A stretch of 16,064 bases of DNA from DSWT01 sp035415725 (GTDB taxonomy: Bacteria; Chloroflexota; Anaerolineae; B4-G1; SLSP01), in contig DAOOGN010000096.1 in NCBI GenBank assembly GCA_035415725.1, positions 1 to 16,064 of the forward strand, written 5' to 3'. This document shows, one piece after another, positions 7,751-14,970 of this stretch (position 1 is the stretch's first letter; the number at the start of each line of letters is the position of its first letter). Under the pieces are notes generated by a model. The model saw only the letters and a program-made list of their open reading frames with translations. It did not search any database and was not told the origin of the DNA. A program made the translations under genes and the position numbers.

Positions 7751-7781
7751 GACTCAGTACCGTGAAGTTTCAGACTGAGTC
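7751..7781 (+). repeat. Inverted repeat at the 5' end of the dnaX mRNA
   Basis: GACTCAGT (7751-7758) is perfectly inverted as ACTGAGTC (7774-7781) with a 15-nt spacer. It ends 3 nt before the dnaX ribosome binding site (GGAGAGAGG, 7785-7793). It could be an mRNA-stabilising hairpin or an operator; the sequence alone does not decide. Confidence 0.6.
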
Positions 7782-7797
7782 CGTGGAGAGAGGCATT

Positions 7798-9516
7798 ATG
7801 GCACAGGCTTTATATCGCAAGTGGCGTCCACAGACTTTTGATGCTGTTGTCGGCCAGGAGCATATTGTGCGCACCTTGCGCCATGCTTTGCAGACCGGAC
7901 GCATCCATCATGCCTACCTGCTTGCCGGACCGCGCGGCACGGGCAAAACGACGACGGCGCGCCTGATTGCGAAGGCGGTCAACTGTCTTGCCCCGCTGCC
8001 CGAGCGCCCGTGCGATCACTGCGAAATTTGCCGGGCCATCACCGAAGGGCGGCTGATGGACCTGGCAGAGATTGATGCTGCTTCCAATACCGGCGTTGAT
8101 AACATCCGTGATTTGTTGGAAAAGGTCGGTTTCCGTCCCGCGCAGGCGCGCTACAAAGTTTACGTGGTGGACGAAGTCCACATGCTATCCACGGCGGCGT
8201 TCAATGCGCTGTTGAAGACGCTCGAAGAACCGCCGGAACACGTGATCTTTGTGCTGGCAACCACCGAAGTCCACAAAATCCCGGAAACCATCCTCTCCCG
8301 TTGCCAGCGATTTGAGTTCCGCCGGATTCCCTTGACCGAGCTGGTAGGCCAGTTGCAGACTATCGCGGCTGCTGAAGGGATCGCGGTGGAAGCGGAGGCG
8401 CTCGATCTGATTGCGCGAGCCGCCACCGGCAGCATGCGCGACGCCATCAGCCTGTTCGATCAAATGGCCGCCGGCGGCGCGGTGACGGCGGACTACGTGC
8501 GGCTGATGCTCGGCGCGGAACGGCGTGAAGTGGTGCAGGCGCTCCTTCAGGCATGGCTTGATGGCGATCTGCACGGCGGCTTGCGCCTCATCAACGAGGC
8601 GGTGGACGGCGGCGCCGATCCGCGCCAGTTGGCACGGCAGACCGCCGACTTTTTCCGTGGATTGTTGTTGATGCGGGTAGGCGCCGGTGAAAGCTGGAGC
8701 GATCCCACGACCGAAGAACGTCCGCGTTTGCAGGCGCTGGCGCAGCAGGCGCAGCCGGAGCCATTGGTGCGGGCCGTACAACTGTTCAGCGCCGTCGCGG
8801 CGGAGCGTCGTTCCGGTTGGCAACCGCAGCTTCCGCTGGAACTGGCCTTCATCGAGGCGACATTGCGACCCGCATCCTCGTCTGCGGCGGGTGCCGTGCC
8901 GTCCGCAGACGATCCGGCGCTCCAAACCGGCGGGTCTCGCCCCGCGCCCCAGTCCCCCGAAGCACAACCGCCATCTCCGCCTCCTCCCGTGCAGCGTGCG
9001 CCGGCGCGTTCTGTCGCCCTTGCCGTGAACCCACCGCAACCGGCCAAATCGCCTGATCGCGCCGGCGGGATTGCGGCGGCCCACGCCCCAGTCTCGACAG
9101 GCGCTTCCGCAGTGGCTGTCAATCCGGCGATCGTCGAGGCGGCTAAAGAGCGCTGGCGGGAAGTGACCTCGCAGGTGCGTCCGATCAACCTGGGAGCATT
9201 TTTGCGCGACGCTCAACCGCTGGGTGTGGATGGAGAGGGATTTCTCGTGTTGGGATTTCAACACACCTTACACCGCAGCAATGTTGACAAGGAATCTAAC
9301 CGGCAAGCCGTAGAAACGTTCCTTTCGCAGATGTTGGGACAGAAGATTCTGGTACGCTGTGTGATGGAAAAAGAGTGGCAGCCCGCGGTTACGCCCGCGC
9401 GCGTGAAAGCGACGCCCGCGCCGGTTCCGCCGCCAGAGCCGCCGGAGCCGTTCGTAGAGGATGAACTGATCCGCCGCGCTAGAGAAGAACTGGGAGCGGA
9501 AGTCAGAATTGGCTAG
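7798..9516 (+). CDS. dnaX: DnaX, DNA polymerase III gamma/tau clamp-loader subunit
   Basis: DnaX is the AAA+ ATPase of the clamp loader that places the beta clamp on DNA. The 572-residue protein begins with the standard LYRKWRPQTFDAVVGQEHIV and shows Walker A GPRGTGKT (44-51), the zinc-binding cysteines C63, C72, C75 and C78, Walker B VVDEVHML (D125, E126), sensor ATT (154-156) and the SRC arginine finger (R168). Residues from about 365 to 440 form a Pro/Ala-rich linker, followed by a C-terminal domain ending RAREELGAEVRIG. The start at 7798 is chosen for GGAGAGAGG just upstream; an in-frame ATG at 7762 would add 12 unrelated residues. The gene heads the conserved dnaX-ebfC-recR cluster. I see no slippery heptamer at the expected place for a programmed gamma frameshift; an AAAAAG run lies near the far C-terminus only. 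Confidence 0.97.
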   Translation: MAQALYRKWRPQTFDAVVGQEHIVRTLRHALQTGRIHHAYLLAGPRGTGKTTTARLIAKAVNCLAPLPERPCDHCEICRAITEGRLMDLAEIDAASNTGVDNIRDLLEKVGFRPAQARYKVYVVDEVHMLSTAAFNALLKTLEEPPEHVIFVLATTEVHKIPETILSRCQRFEFRRIPLTELVGQLQTIAAAEGIAVEAEALDLIARAATGSMRDAISLFDQMAAGGAVTADYVRLMLGAERREVVQALLQAWLDGDLHGGLRLINEAVDGGADPRQLARQTADFFRGLLLMRVGAGESWSDPTTEERPRLQALAQQAQPEPLVRAVQLFSAVAAERRSGWQPQLPLELAFIEATLRPASSSAAGAVPSADDPALQTGGSRPAPQSPEAQPPSPPPPVQRAPARSVALAVNPPQPAKSPDRAGGIAAAHAPVSTGASAVAVNPAIVEAAKERWREVTSQVRPINLGAFLRDAQPLGVDGEGFLVLGFQHTLHRSNVDKESNRQAVETFLSQMLGQKILVRCVMEKEWQPAVTPARVKATPAPVPPPEPPEPFVEDELIRRAREELGAEVRIG

Positions 9517-9659
9517 AGTGCCGGCGGGGAAAATATAGCGCGATAGGAGACTATTTTCGCAGGAATTCACCATGAAGGGCACGCCGGACACAAAGAATTT
9601 GAGTTTTTCTCTGTGAACTCTGGGTGCTCTGGGGCTATTTTCAGAGGAGGAAAGAGAAG
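9517..9659 (+). other. dnaX-ebfC spacer with a low-complexity tract and strong ribosome binding site
   Basis: The 143-nt spacer holds no gene. Around 9606-9634 is a CTCTG-type low-complexity tract (TCTCTGTGAACTCTGGGTGC), of a kind I recall as dispersed in such genomes. GAGGAGG (9644-9650) lies 9 nt before the ebfC ATG and settles that start over the in-frame GTG at 9624. No clear terminator is present, so read-through from dnaX into ebfC is possible. Confidence 0.5.
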
Positions 9660-10010
9660 ATGAAAGGTGGTAAAGGTGGAGGGCGCATGATGCCCCGTGG
9701 GGGAATGAACCCTAACGATCTGATGCGTCAGGTGCAAAAGATGCAGCAGGAGATGGAACGCATCCAGGAGGAGACTGGTCAGGAAGTGATCACCGTCACC
9801 TCCGGTGGTGGCATGATCGAGCTGGCGATCAACGGGGGGCTGGAAGTGCAGAGCATCAAAATCGCCCGCGAAGTCGTCGATCCTGACGATGTGGAAATGT
9901 TGCAAGATATGATCGTGGTGGCGGTCAATGAAGGGATTCAGAAGGCGCAGGCTATGATGTCGAACCGCATGGCGGCGCTGACCGGGGGATTAGGCATTCC
10001 CGGATTGTAA
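9660..10010 (+). CDS. ebfC: YbaB/EbfC family nucleoid-associated DNA-binding protein
   Basis: The 116-residue basic protein matches the YbaB/EbfC family, whose dimers bind DNA and associate with the nucleoid. After a Gly/Met/Lys-rich start come NPNDLMRQVQKMQQEMERIQEE, the first long helix, then the sheet with GGGMIELAINGGLEVQSIKI and the closing helix MLQDMIVVAVNEGIQKAQAMMSNRMAALTGG. The start at 9660 follows a strong GAGGAGG; a later Met (residue 10) is a weaker alternative. It lies between dnaX and recR, the position conserved in very many bacteria, and ends 4 nt before recR. The exact role is unsettled in the family; regulation, nucleoid packing and repair have all been proposed. Confidence 0.95.
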   Translation: MKGGKGGGRMMPRGGMNPNDLMRQVQKMQQEMERIQEETGQEVITVTSGGGMIELAINGGLEVQSIKIAREVVDPDDVEMLQDMIVVAVNEGIQKAQAMMSNRMAALTGGLGIPGL

Positions 10011-10014
10011 GGGT

Positions 10015-10620
10015 ATGAGTACGGCGGCTATTCCCCCTTCTGTGGTCGGATTGACCGAGACGTTATCCGAACTGCCGGGTATCGGGCCGAAGACGGCTTC
10101 GCGCCTGGCGTTTTTTCTCTTGCGGGGCAAAGCGGAGCTTGCACTGCGCCTGGCCGAAGCACTCAAAGGATTGGTCGAGCGCACGCGCTTCTGTTCAGTC
10201 TGTTACAACGTGACCGAGGAAGACCCATGCCCGATATGCACAGATCCAGGCCGCGACCGGCATCTTGTCTGTGTCGTCGAGGAGCCCATGGATGTGCTTG
10301 CCCTGGAGCGCACGGATCAATATCGGGGCGTTTATCACGTATTGCATGGCGCCCTTTCCCCTATGGAGGGCGTCTTTGCCGAGAACTTACGCATTGCGGA
10401 ATTGGAAGCGCGTGTCCGTCGCGGTGAGGTACAAGAGGTGCTTCTCGCCACCAATCCCACCAGCGAAGGGGACTATACGGCGGCGTATCTGTTGCAACGC
10501 TTGAAACCGCTGGGAGTGCGTATCACGCGCCTGGGGCGCGGCCTGCCGATGGGCGGCGACCTGGAATATGCCGATGCGGTGACGTTGACGCGGGCTTTGG
10601 AGTCCAGGCAGGAGCTATAA
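10015..10620 (+). CDS. recR: RecR, recombination mediator protein
   Basis: RecR works with RecO (and RecF) to load RecA onto single-stranded DNA at gaps. The 201-residue length is standard. The N-terminal helix-hairpin-helix contains LSELPGIGPKTASRLAFFLL (18-37), the zinc finger uses C60, C63, C72 and C75, and the Toprim domain includes VCVVEEPMDVLALERT (85-100) and TNPTSEGDYTAAYL. The start ATG comes 4 nt after the ebfC stop. The stop overlaps the next gene by one base (TAATG), indicating translational coupling. Confidence 0.97.
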   Translation: MSTAAIPPSVVGLTETLSELPGIGPKTASRLAFFLLRGKAELALRLAEALKGLVERTRFCSVCYNVTEEDPCPICTDPGRDRHLVCVVEEPMDVLALERTDQYRGVYHVLHGALSPMEGVFAENLRIAELEARVRRGEVQEVLLATNPTSEGDYTAAYLLQRLKPLGVRITRLGRGLPMGGDLEYADAVTLTRALESRQEL

Positions 10621-11522
10621 TGCGGAATACCTGGGATCTCGAGGTGCGTTTGGGGGGGATTGTCGGGCTGGTCATTGTCGCCGTCCTCATGGCTATAATG
10701 GTCGCGCTCGTCGCGTTTGTACTGCTGCAGCCCGTCTCCATCTGGACGTTTTTGATGAGCGCCGGCGCGCTCGTCATTCTGGCGCTGGTCATCCAGTTGC
10801 TTTATCAGCTTTGGGGGTTGGTCAACGCCTCGTATGAGATGGATCGCAACGCGCTGATCATCCATTGGGGCGGCGTCCACTATCAAATCCCCATGGCCGC
10901 GGTAGGGGCAGTCCTTTCCGGTGCAGAAGTCACCGGCGTGCGGCTTCATCTGGGCTTGCGGTGGCCGGGTTACTTCGTGGGAACGGGCGAAGCCCCGGAC
11001 ATCGGTCCGATCCTGTTCTTGGCGACGAAGCCACTGGCTTCTCAGGTCATCGTCCGCACATCGGGGATGGCGTATGCCATATCACCCAAAGATCTGGAAG
11101 AATTTCTCCACCTGTTCCGCGAGCGGTTGGACATGGGCCCCACGCAGGAAGTTGAGGAATCGTCAACGCAGCCGCGTTTTTGGGATTGGGTGATCTGGAA
11201 AGATCGCCTGGGGCTGAGTCTATTGCTGGGCAGTGTGACACTTTGGGTGTTGCTGGTCGGATTGCTCTGTTGGCGCTATCCATCCCTGCCGGCGGAGATC
11301 GCGCTGCGTTTTAGCCCTTCTGGTGAACCGTTGTTAGTGGCGGCTGCCTCGCGCATCTTCTACATTGCCTTTTTGGGCGTAATTTTCCTGGTGCTCAACG
11401 GCGGATTGGGCCTTTTTTTGTATCATCGGGAGCGGATTGCGGCTTATTTTCTCTGGGGGGGACTTTTGGCGCTTCAGGGCGGTTTGTGGGCTGCCGCGAT
11501 TTCCATCTTGCTCCGACAATAA
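10620..11522 (+). CDS. Membrane protein with a bacterial PH-like domain
   Basis: The 300-residue protein has two N-terminal membrane segments (about 12-36 and 41-66), a soluble domain (72-165) and three more segments (198-218, 245-268 and 274-297). The soluble part begins YEMDRNALIIHWGGVHYQIP, a pattern of bacterial PH domains (a strand-turn-strand ending in an IP motif), and would face one side of the membrane. The stretch YPSLPAEIALRFSPSGEPL (220-238) resembles the LP..I..HF...G motif of DUF1648-type membrane proteins. AGGAG (10610-10614) lies 5 nt before the ATG, which overlaps the recR stop by one base. The function is not known, and there is no obvious link to RecR. It may be transcribed with the repair genes merely through operon growth. 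Confidence 0.8.
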   Translation: MRNTWDLEVRLGGIVGLVIVAVLMAIMVALVAFVLLQPVSIWTFLMSAGALVILALVIQLLYQLWGLVNASYEMDRNALIIHWGGVHYQIPMAAVGAVLSGAEVTGVRLHLGLRWPGYFVGTGEAPDIGPILFLATKPLASQVIVRTSGMAYAISPKDLEEFLHLFRERLDMGPTQEVEESSTQPRFWDWVIWKDRLGLSLLLGSVTLWVLLVGLLCWRYPSLPAEIALRFSPSGEPLLVAAASRIFYIAFLGVIFLVLNGGLGLFLYHRERIAAYFLWGGLLALQGGLWAAAISILLRQ

Positions 11523-11526
11523 CCCC

Positions 11527-12336
11527 ATGATTCGTTTAGCCGCCTTTGACTTGGATGGGACGTTGATGGGGGCGGATCAAAAGATCCGCCCGCGTGTTCG
11601 CCAGGCTGTAGCCCAGGCACAAGAGGAAGGCGTCATCGTGACGCTGGCGACCGGCCGCATGCTGACGGCGACGGAGCGTTTCGCCCGTGAACTGAACGTG
11701 ACGGCACCGTTGCTTTGCTATCAGGGCGGCTGGATTCAGGCACTCGATGGTCCACTGCTGCGGCGGATCGCACTGCCCACGGCGCTGGCGCGGGAGGCCA
11801 TCGAATTGGGCACCGCGGAAGGATGGCACACGCTTCTGTACGCCCGCGGGCAGCTTTTCATCCAGGAATATCGGCATCCTGTCGCTTTTTATGATGCCCT
11901 CCTCGGCTCCGGTGTGCCGGTGGGCGAATCCTGGGATGATGTTCTGGCCGCTCATGACGGTGTGGACAAAGTGTTATACGTTGCCGAAGCGGAGCAGATT
12001 CCGGCTATGGCGTCGGTCTTGCAGTGTCGGTTCGCCGGACGGGCCGCGATTGTGCGTTCCCACGCCATGTTCATCGAAGTCGTGCCTTCAGGCGTGGACA
12101 AAGGTTCTGCGGTGGCGTGGCTGGCGCAGTATTTCGGCGTACCGCGCGATGCGGTTTTGGCGGCAGGCGACCAGGAGAACGATCTCACCATGATCCAGTG
12201 GGCCGGCATCGGCGTAGCGATGGGCAACGCGCCCCCGGCTGTGCAAGAGGTCGCGGATTGGATCGCGCCGCCGGTGACGGAAGATGGGGCGGCGGCCATC
12301 CTGGAACGCTTCGTGTTCCACAGGAGCTGCCTGTGA
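11527..12336 (+). CDS. Cof-type HAD-IIB phosphatase
   Basis: The 269-residue protein is a haloacid dehalogenase hydrolase of the Cof/IIB class, which dephosphorylates sugar phosphates, FMN, pyridoxal phosphate or similar small molecules in the cytosol. Motif I is AFDLDGTL (D8 nucleophile, D10), motif II LATGR (T42), motif III K192 in SGVDKGSAV and motif IV GDQENDLTM (D215, N218, D219). The cap domain (about 80-185) is of the C2 type. The start at 11527 lies 4 nt after the previous stop; there is no Shine-Dalgarno, so translation probably depends on coupling. An in-frame ATG at 11437 lies inside the previous gene and adds residues unlike the family. The substrate cannot be told from sequence. 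Confidence 0.92.
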   Translation: MIRLAAFDLDGTLMGADQKIRPRVRQAVAQAQEEGVIVTLATGRMLTATERFARELNVTAPLLCYQGGWIQALDGPLLRRIALPTALAREAIELGTAEGWHTLLYARGQLFIQEYRHPVAFYDALLGSGVPVGESWDDVLAAHDGVDKVLYVAEAEQIPAMASVLQCRFAGRAAIVRSHAMFIEVVPSGVDKGSAVAWLAQYFGVPRDAVLAAGDQENDLTMIQWAGIGVAMGNAPPAVQEVADWIAPPVTEDGAAAILERFVFHRSCL

Positions 12337-12968
12337 GTGCGACGATCCTGCCCGTGCGTAGCCCCCAGGCCATCGCGCGGGCCGTAGAACTGCTCCAGGC
12401 CGGTCAACTCGTCATTATTCCGACAGAAACGATTTATGGCATCGCGGCGCTGCCCGATAACACGGCGGCCATTGCGCGTCTTTATGAGGTGCGCGGTCGT
12501 CTGCCTGAACCGGCGGCACCCTTTCTTTTGGCTAACGTCGATTACATGAACGTGCTGGCTCGCCCGAACCGCACTGCCTGGCGTCTGGCCCGCCATTTTT
12601 GGCCCGGCTCGTTGACCCTGATTCTCCCCCCCCACCCTGATTCCCTTTCCCCCTCGCGCCGTGCGTCGCCCGTAGCCCTGCGCGTGCCGGATTTTTCTCC
12701 CTTGATGCCCCTTCTGGAAAAAGTTGGCGGTTCCCTTTTCGTCAGCGGCGCCATCTGCCGTGGAAACCCACCCGCTATTACGGCCCAGGAGGCTGCGACC
12801 CTTTTTGCAGCAGATGTGGCGCTTATTCTCGATGGCGGCCATGCGCTTTTCGGCATCCCTTCGACCATCCTGGATTGCCTCTCCGACCCTCCGCAAATTC
12901 GGCGGCGCGGCGTCATCGCTGAGGAGAAAATCCGGGGTGTTTTAGGAGGTAACCGTTTAGTTCTGTGA
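12333..12968 (+). CDS. TsaC/YrdC/Sua5-family protein with altered signature residues
   Basis: TsaC makes threonylcarbamoyl-AMP from threonine, bicarbonate and ATP, the first step of t6A tRNA modification. The 211-residue protein starts at a GTG that overlaps the previous stop (GTGA) and follows AGGAG. Conserved parts are PTETIYGIAAL (30-40), FWPGSLTLIL (89-98), VALRVPD (114-120), PSTILD (176-181) and a closing RRGVI. However, the ATP-binding KxR..(K/N)P motif reads VRGRLPEPAAP (53-63), with Lys changed to Arg and the second Lys/Asn lost. The SAN signature reads SGAICRG (138-144), losing the Asn. These changes suggest reduced or changed activity, or a paralogue with another role; a canonical copy would then be expected elsewhere. 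It is the last gene of the ebfC-recR-PH-HAD run. An upstream extension of the frame back to 12024 lies within the HAD gene and is not real. Confidence 0.85.
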   Translation: MSATILPVRSPQAIARAVELLQAGQLVIIPTETIYGIAALPDNTAAIARLYEVRGRLPEPAAPFLLANVDYMNVLARPNRTAWRLARHFWPGSLTLILPPHPDSLSPSRRASPVALRVPDFSPLMPLLEKVGGSLFVSGAICRGNPPAITAQEAATLFAADVALILDGGHALFGIPSTILDCLSDPPQIRRRGVIAEEKIRGVLGGNRLVL

Positions 12969-13000
12969 GTACTGTGTGCTATGAGGGGATTTTTCCTCCT

Positions 13001-13038
13001 CCTATCCCCTTCCCCAGTCTGCGGGGAAGAGAGATAGG
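13001..13038. repeat. Imperfect inverted repeat upstream of the glycosyltransferase gene
   Basis: CCTATC (13001-13006) and TTCCCC (13010-13015) pair with GATAGG (13033-13038) and GGGGAA (13023-13028), leaving an internal loop and a 7-nt terminal loop. The sequence is C-rich on one arm and G-rich on the other and lacks a T run, so it is not a classical terminator. It fills most of the 88-nt gap after the tsaC-like gene and may be a dispersed repeat. Confidence 0.6.
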
Positions 13039-13056
13039 GGGTAAGCCAGGGAAAAA

Positions 13057-14970
13057 ATGGCTGCGTTCACAAGACTAAAAAGTTTACAAGTGTTGAAACA
13101 CAAATCTGCTGCTGCGCTTGTCGTAATCCTTCTTATAGCAACCGGCCTGCGTTTTTATCGTCTGGATGCGCAATCCTTCTGGAACGATGAAGGCAATACG
13201 GCCCGGCTGGTCGAACGTCCGCCGGCTTTGATCATTGAAGGCGCTGCCGGCGATATTCACCCTCCTGGCTACTACCTGCTACTGCACGGGTGGCGCGCCA
13301 TCACCGGTGAATCCGAATTCGCGCTGCGTAGCTTTTCGGCGCTGTGCGGCGTGCTCACCGTGGCCGTCGCTGCTGCCGTGGGGCGGTGTGCCGGTGGATG
13401 GCGTACCGCGCTGGGCGCGGCGCTCATCGTGACTGTTCATCCTTTGTCCATCTACTACAGCCAGGAAGCCCGAATGTACGCGCTTCTCGGCCTGGTCTCG
13501 GCGTTGACGTTGTTTTTTAGTCTAAAGTCTGAAGTCCAAAGTCCAAAGTCCAAGCTCCCTTTACTCCTTACTCCCTATTCCTTACTCCTGGCTCTCAGCA
13601 TCGCGCTCGGCCTCTACACGCAATACGCCTACATCTTCGTCCTGGTGGGCTTGAATCTGGCGTTTGGCCTCGATTGGGTGTTGCGTCGCCCGTGGAACTG
13701 GCGGAGGTTGGGGGCATGGATAGCCGCGCATCTGCTCGGCGGATTGACGTTCCTGCCGTGGGCGCCGATTGCGTGGGGGGCGAAGGGATGGCGTCCCCCA
13801 GATTTGAACCCGGCGCCGGCTCTTCAGGAGATTGCCCGCGCCCTGCTGGTGGGGATTACGCTTCCGGCGGGAGATGCCTCCTATGTGATCGCCGGCGCTG
13901 CGCTCCTCTGGCTGTTGGCACTGTTGACACGCGCGCGCGCGCGTTTCGCGGCGTGGGCGGCGATGGGCATGGCGCTTGTCCCGCCGGTGCTGTTGATTGC
14001 TCTGGGCCTTTATCGCCCGGCGTATCTCAAATTTATGCTGGCCGCGGTAGTCCCTTTGGCCGTGGTACTGGCCCTGCCGTTGCGTCGCCCCGACTCGCGT
14101 TGGGGAACGGTGCGGAACGGGATGGCAGGATTGCTCCTGGCGGCACTGCTCTGGGCGCAGGGAGGGGCACTGCATCACCTTTACACCGATCCCACCTATG
14201 CCCGCGACGACTACCGGGGTCTTGCCGCGCGCATCACTGCGGAATCTCGCCCTGACGACGCGATTCTGCTCAGCGCACCGAACCAATGGGAAGTGTTTAC
14301 CTACTATTATCGCGGACCGTTGCCGGTCTACCCTGCCCCCTACCGCCCGAGTCCATCTGAGGCGGCGGCCTGGGTGGACGAGATTGTAGCGCAGCACACA
14401 CGTCTGTTGGCCCTCTTTTGGGGCGACACGGAATCCGACCCGGAACGCCTGATCGAGCCTTACCTGGCGCGCCATGCCTACAAAGCCGGGGATACGTGGA
14501 TCGGCACGGTGCGGCTGGCGATCTATGGAACGGCGACTTTACCCGCAGCGCCGACGACCTCTCTGCATGTCCGCCTGGGGGAGGTGATTGCCCTTGAAGG
14601 TTACGCGCTGGCGGGGACGGCCTTTGCGCCCGGCGACGTCATTCCGTTGACGCTGTTCTGGCGGGCAGAGGCAACGCCGACAGAACGCTACAAAGTCTTC
14701 GTTCACTTGCTCGACGCCAAGGGAACGTTGGTCGCGCAGACCGACGCCGAGCCTGGCGGTGGTTTCGCGCTCACGACGTTGTGGCAGCCGGAAGAGGGTC
14801 TCGTGGACCGGTATGGGATTCTCGTGCCGCCGGATAGCGCCGCGGGAGAATATGACCTGCTGGTGGGAATGTATGGCTTCTCCGGCGAGCGGTTGCCGGT
14901 GACGCTGGACGGGCAACCGCTGGGGGATGTGCTGCCGCTGACAACACTCACCGTGGCGTTACCGCAATGA
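13057..14970 (+). CDS. Family 39-type (PMT/ArnT-like) membrane glycosyltransferase
   Basis: The 637-residue protein has a many-segment membrane domain (about residues 15-390) and a C-terminal soluble domain. Such enzymes use polyprenyl-phosphate sugars as donors on the outer face of the cytoplasmic membrane. FWNDEGNTA (41-49, with catalytic-type D44 and E45), GDIHPPGYYLLLH (65-77) and YYSQEARMYAL (133-143) are the typical motifs. Residues about 490-637 form a beta-rich domain (for example LFWRAEATPTERYKVFVHL and GEYDLLVGMY), often seen in Chloroflexota homologues. Residues 155-177 are encoded by a low-complexity repeat that has been kept in frame. The start at 13057 has only a weak AGGGA ribosome binding site. 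The 3' end overlaps by 23 nt the end of the convergent lipoprotein gene. Acceptor and donor are unknown. Confidence 0.88.
   Translation: MAAFTRLKSLQVLKHKSAAALVVILLIATGLRFYRLDAQSFWNDEGNTARLVERPPALIIEGAAGDIHPPGYYLLLHGWRAITGESEFALRSFSALCGVLTVAVAAAVGRCAGGWRTALGAALIVTVHPLSIYYSQEARMYALLGLVSALTLFFSLKSEVQSPKSKLPLLLTPYSLLLALSIALGLYTQYAYIFVLVGLNLAFGLDWVLRRPWNWRRLGAWIAAHLLGGLTFLPWAPIAWGAKGWRPPDLNPAPALQEIARALLVGITLPAGDASYVIAGAALLWLLALLTRARARFAAWAAMGMALVPPVLLIALGLYRPAYLKFMLAAVVPLAVVLALPLRRPDSRWGTVRNGMAGLLLAALLWAQGGALHHLYTDPTYARDDYRGLAARITAESRPDDAILLSAPNQWEVFTYYYRGPLPVYPAPYRPSPSEAAAWVDEIVAQHTRLLALFWGDTESDPERLIEPYLARHAYKAGDTWIGTVRLAIYGTATLPAAPTTSLHVRLGEVIALEGYALAGTAFAPGDVIPLTLFWRAEATPTERYKVFVHLLDAKGTLVAQTDAEPGGGFALTTLWQPEEGLVDRYGILVPPDSAAGEYDLLVGMYGFSGERLPVTLDGQPLGDVLPLTTLTVALPQ
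13519..13590 (+). repeat. In-frame low-complexity repeat inside the glycosyltransferase gene
   Basis: The tract has two parts. The first repeats AAGTCC/AAGTCT units (13523-13552, including AAGTCCAAAGTCCAAAGTCC), and the second repeats CTTACTCC-like units (13561-13589). It encodes SLKSEVQSPKSKLPLLLTPYSL-type sequence, a charged loop placed between two membrane segments, and has a base pattern quite unlike the GC-rich DNA around it. Repeats of this sort normally lie between genes. Confidence 0.85.

Noticed and set aside
7307..7760. SRP 4.5S RNA (ffs), often found next to dnaX
   Set aside because: The conserved GGAAGGAAGCAGC-like tetraloop region was looked for and not found.
8185..9264. Long minus-strand open frame of 359 codons opposite dnaX
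   Set aside because: It is a shadow of GC-rich coding sequence; the translation is Arg/Gly/His-rich and unlike any known protein, while the plus strand is clearly dnaX.
9360..9375. AAAAAG run in dnaX as a programmed frameshift site for gamma subunit
   Set aside because: It lies near the C-terminus, far from the position after the clamp-loader domain III where such sites occur, and no stimulating stem-loop is evident.
13930..13943. Alternating CG tract of 14 bp in the glycosyltransferase gene, a potential Z-DNA former
   Set aside because: It is explained by Arg-Ala codons (RARAR) in a GC-rich coding region; nothing suggests a separate role.
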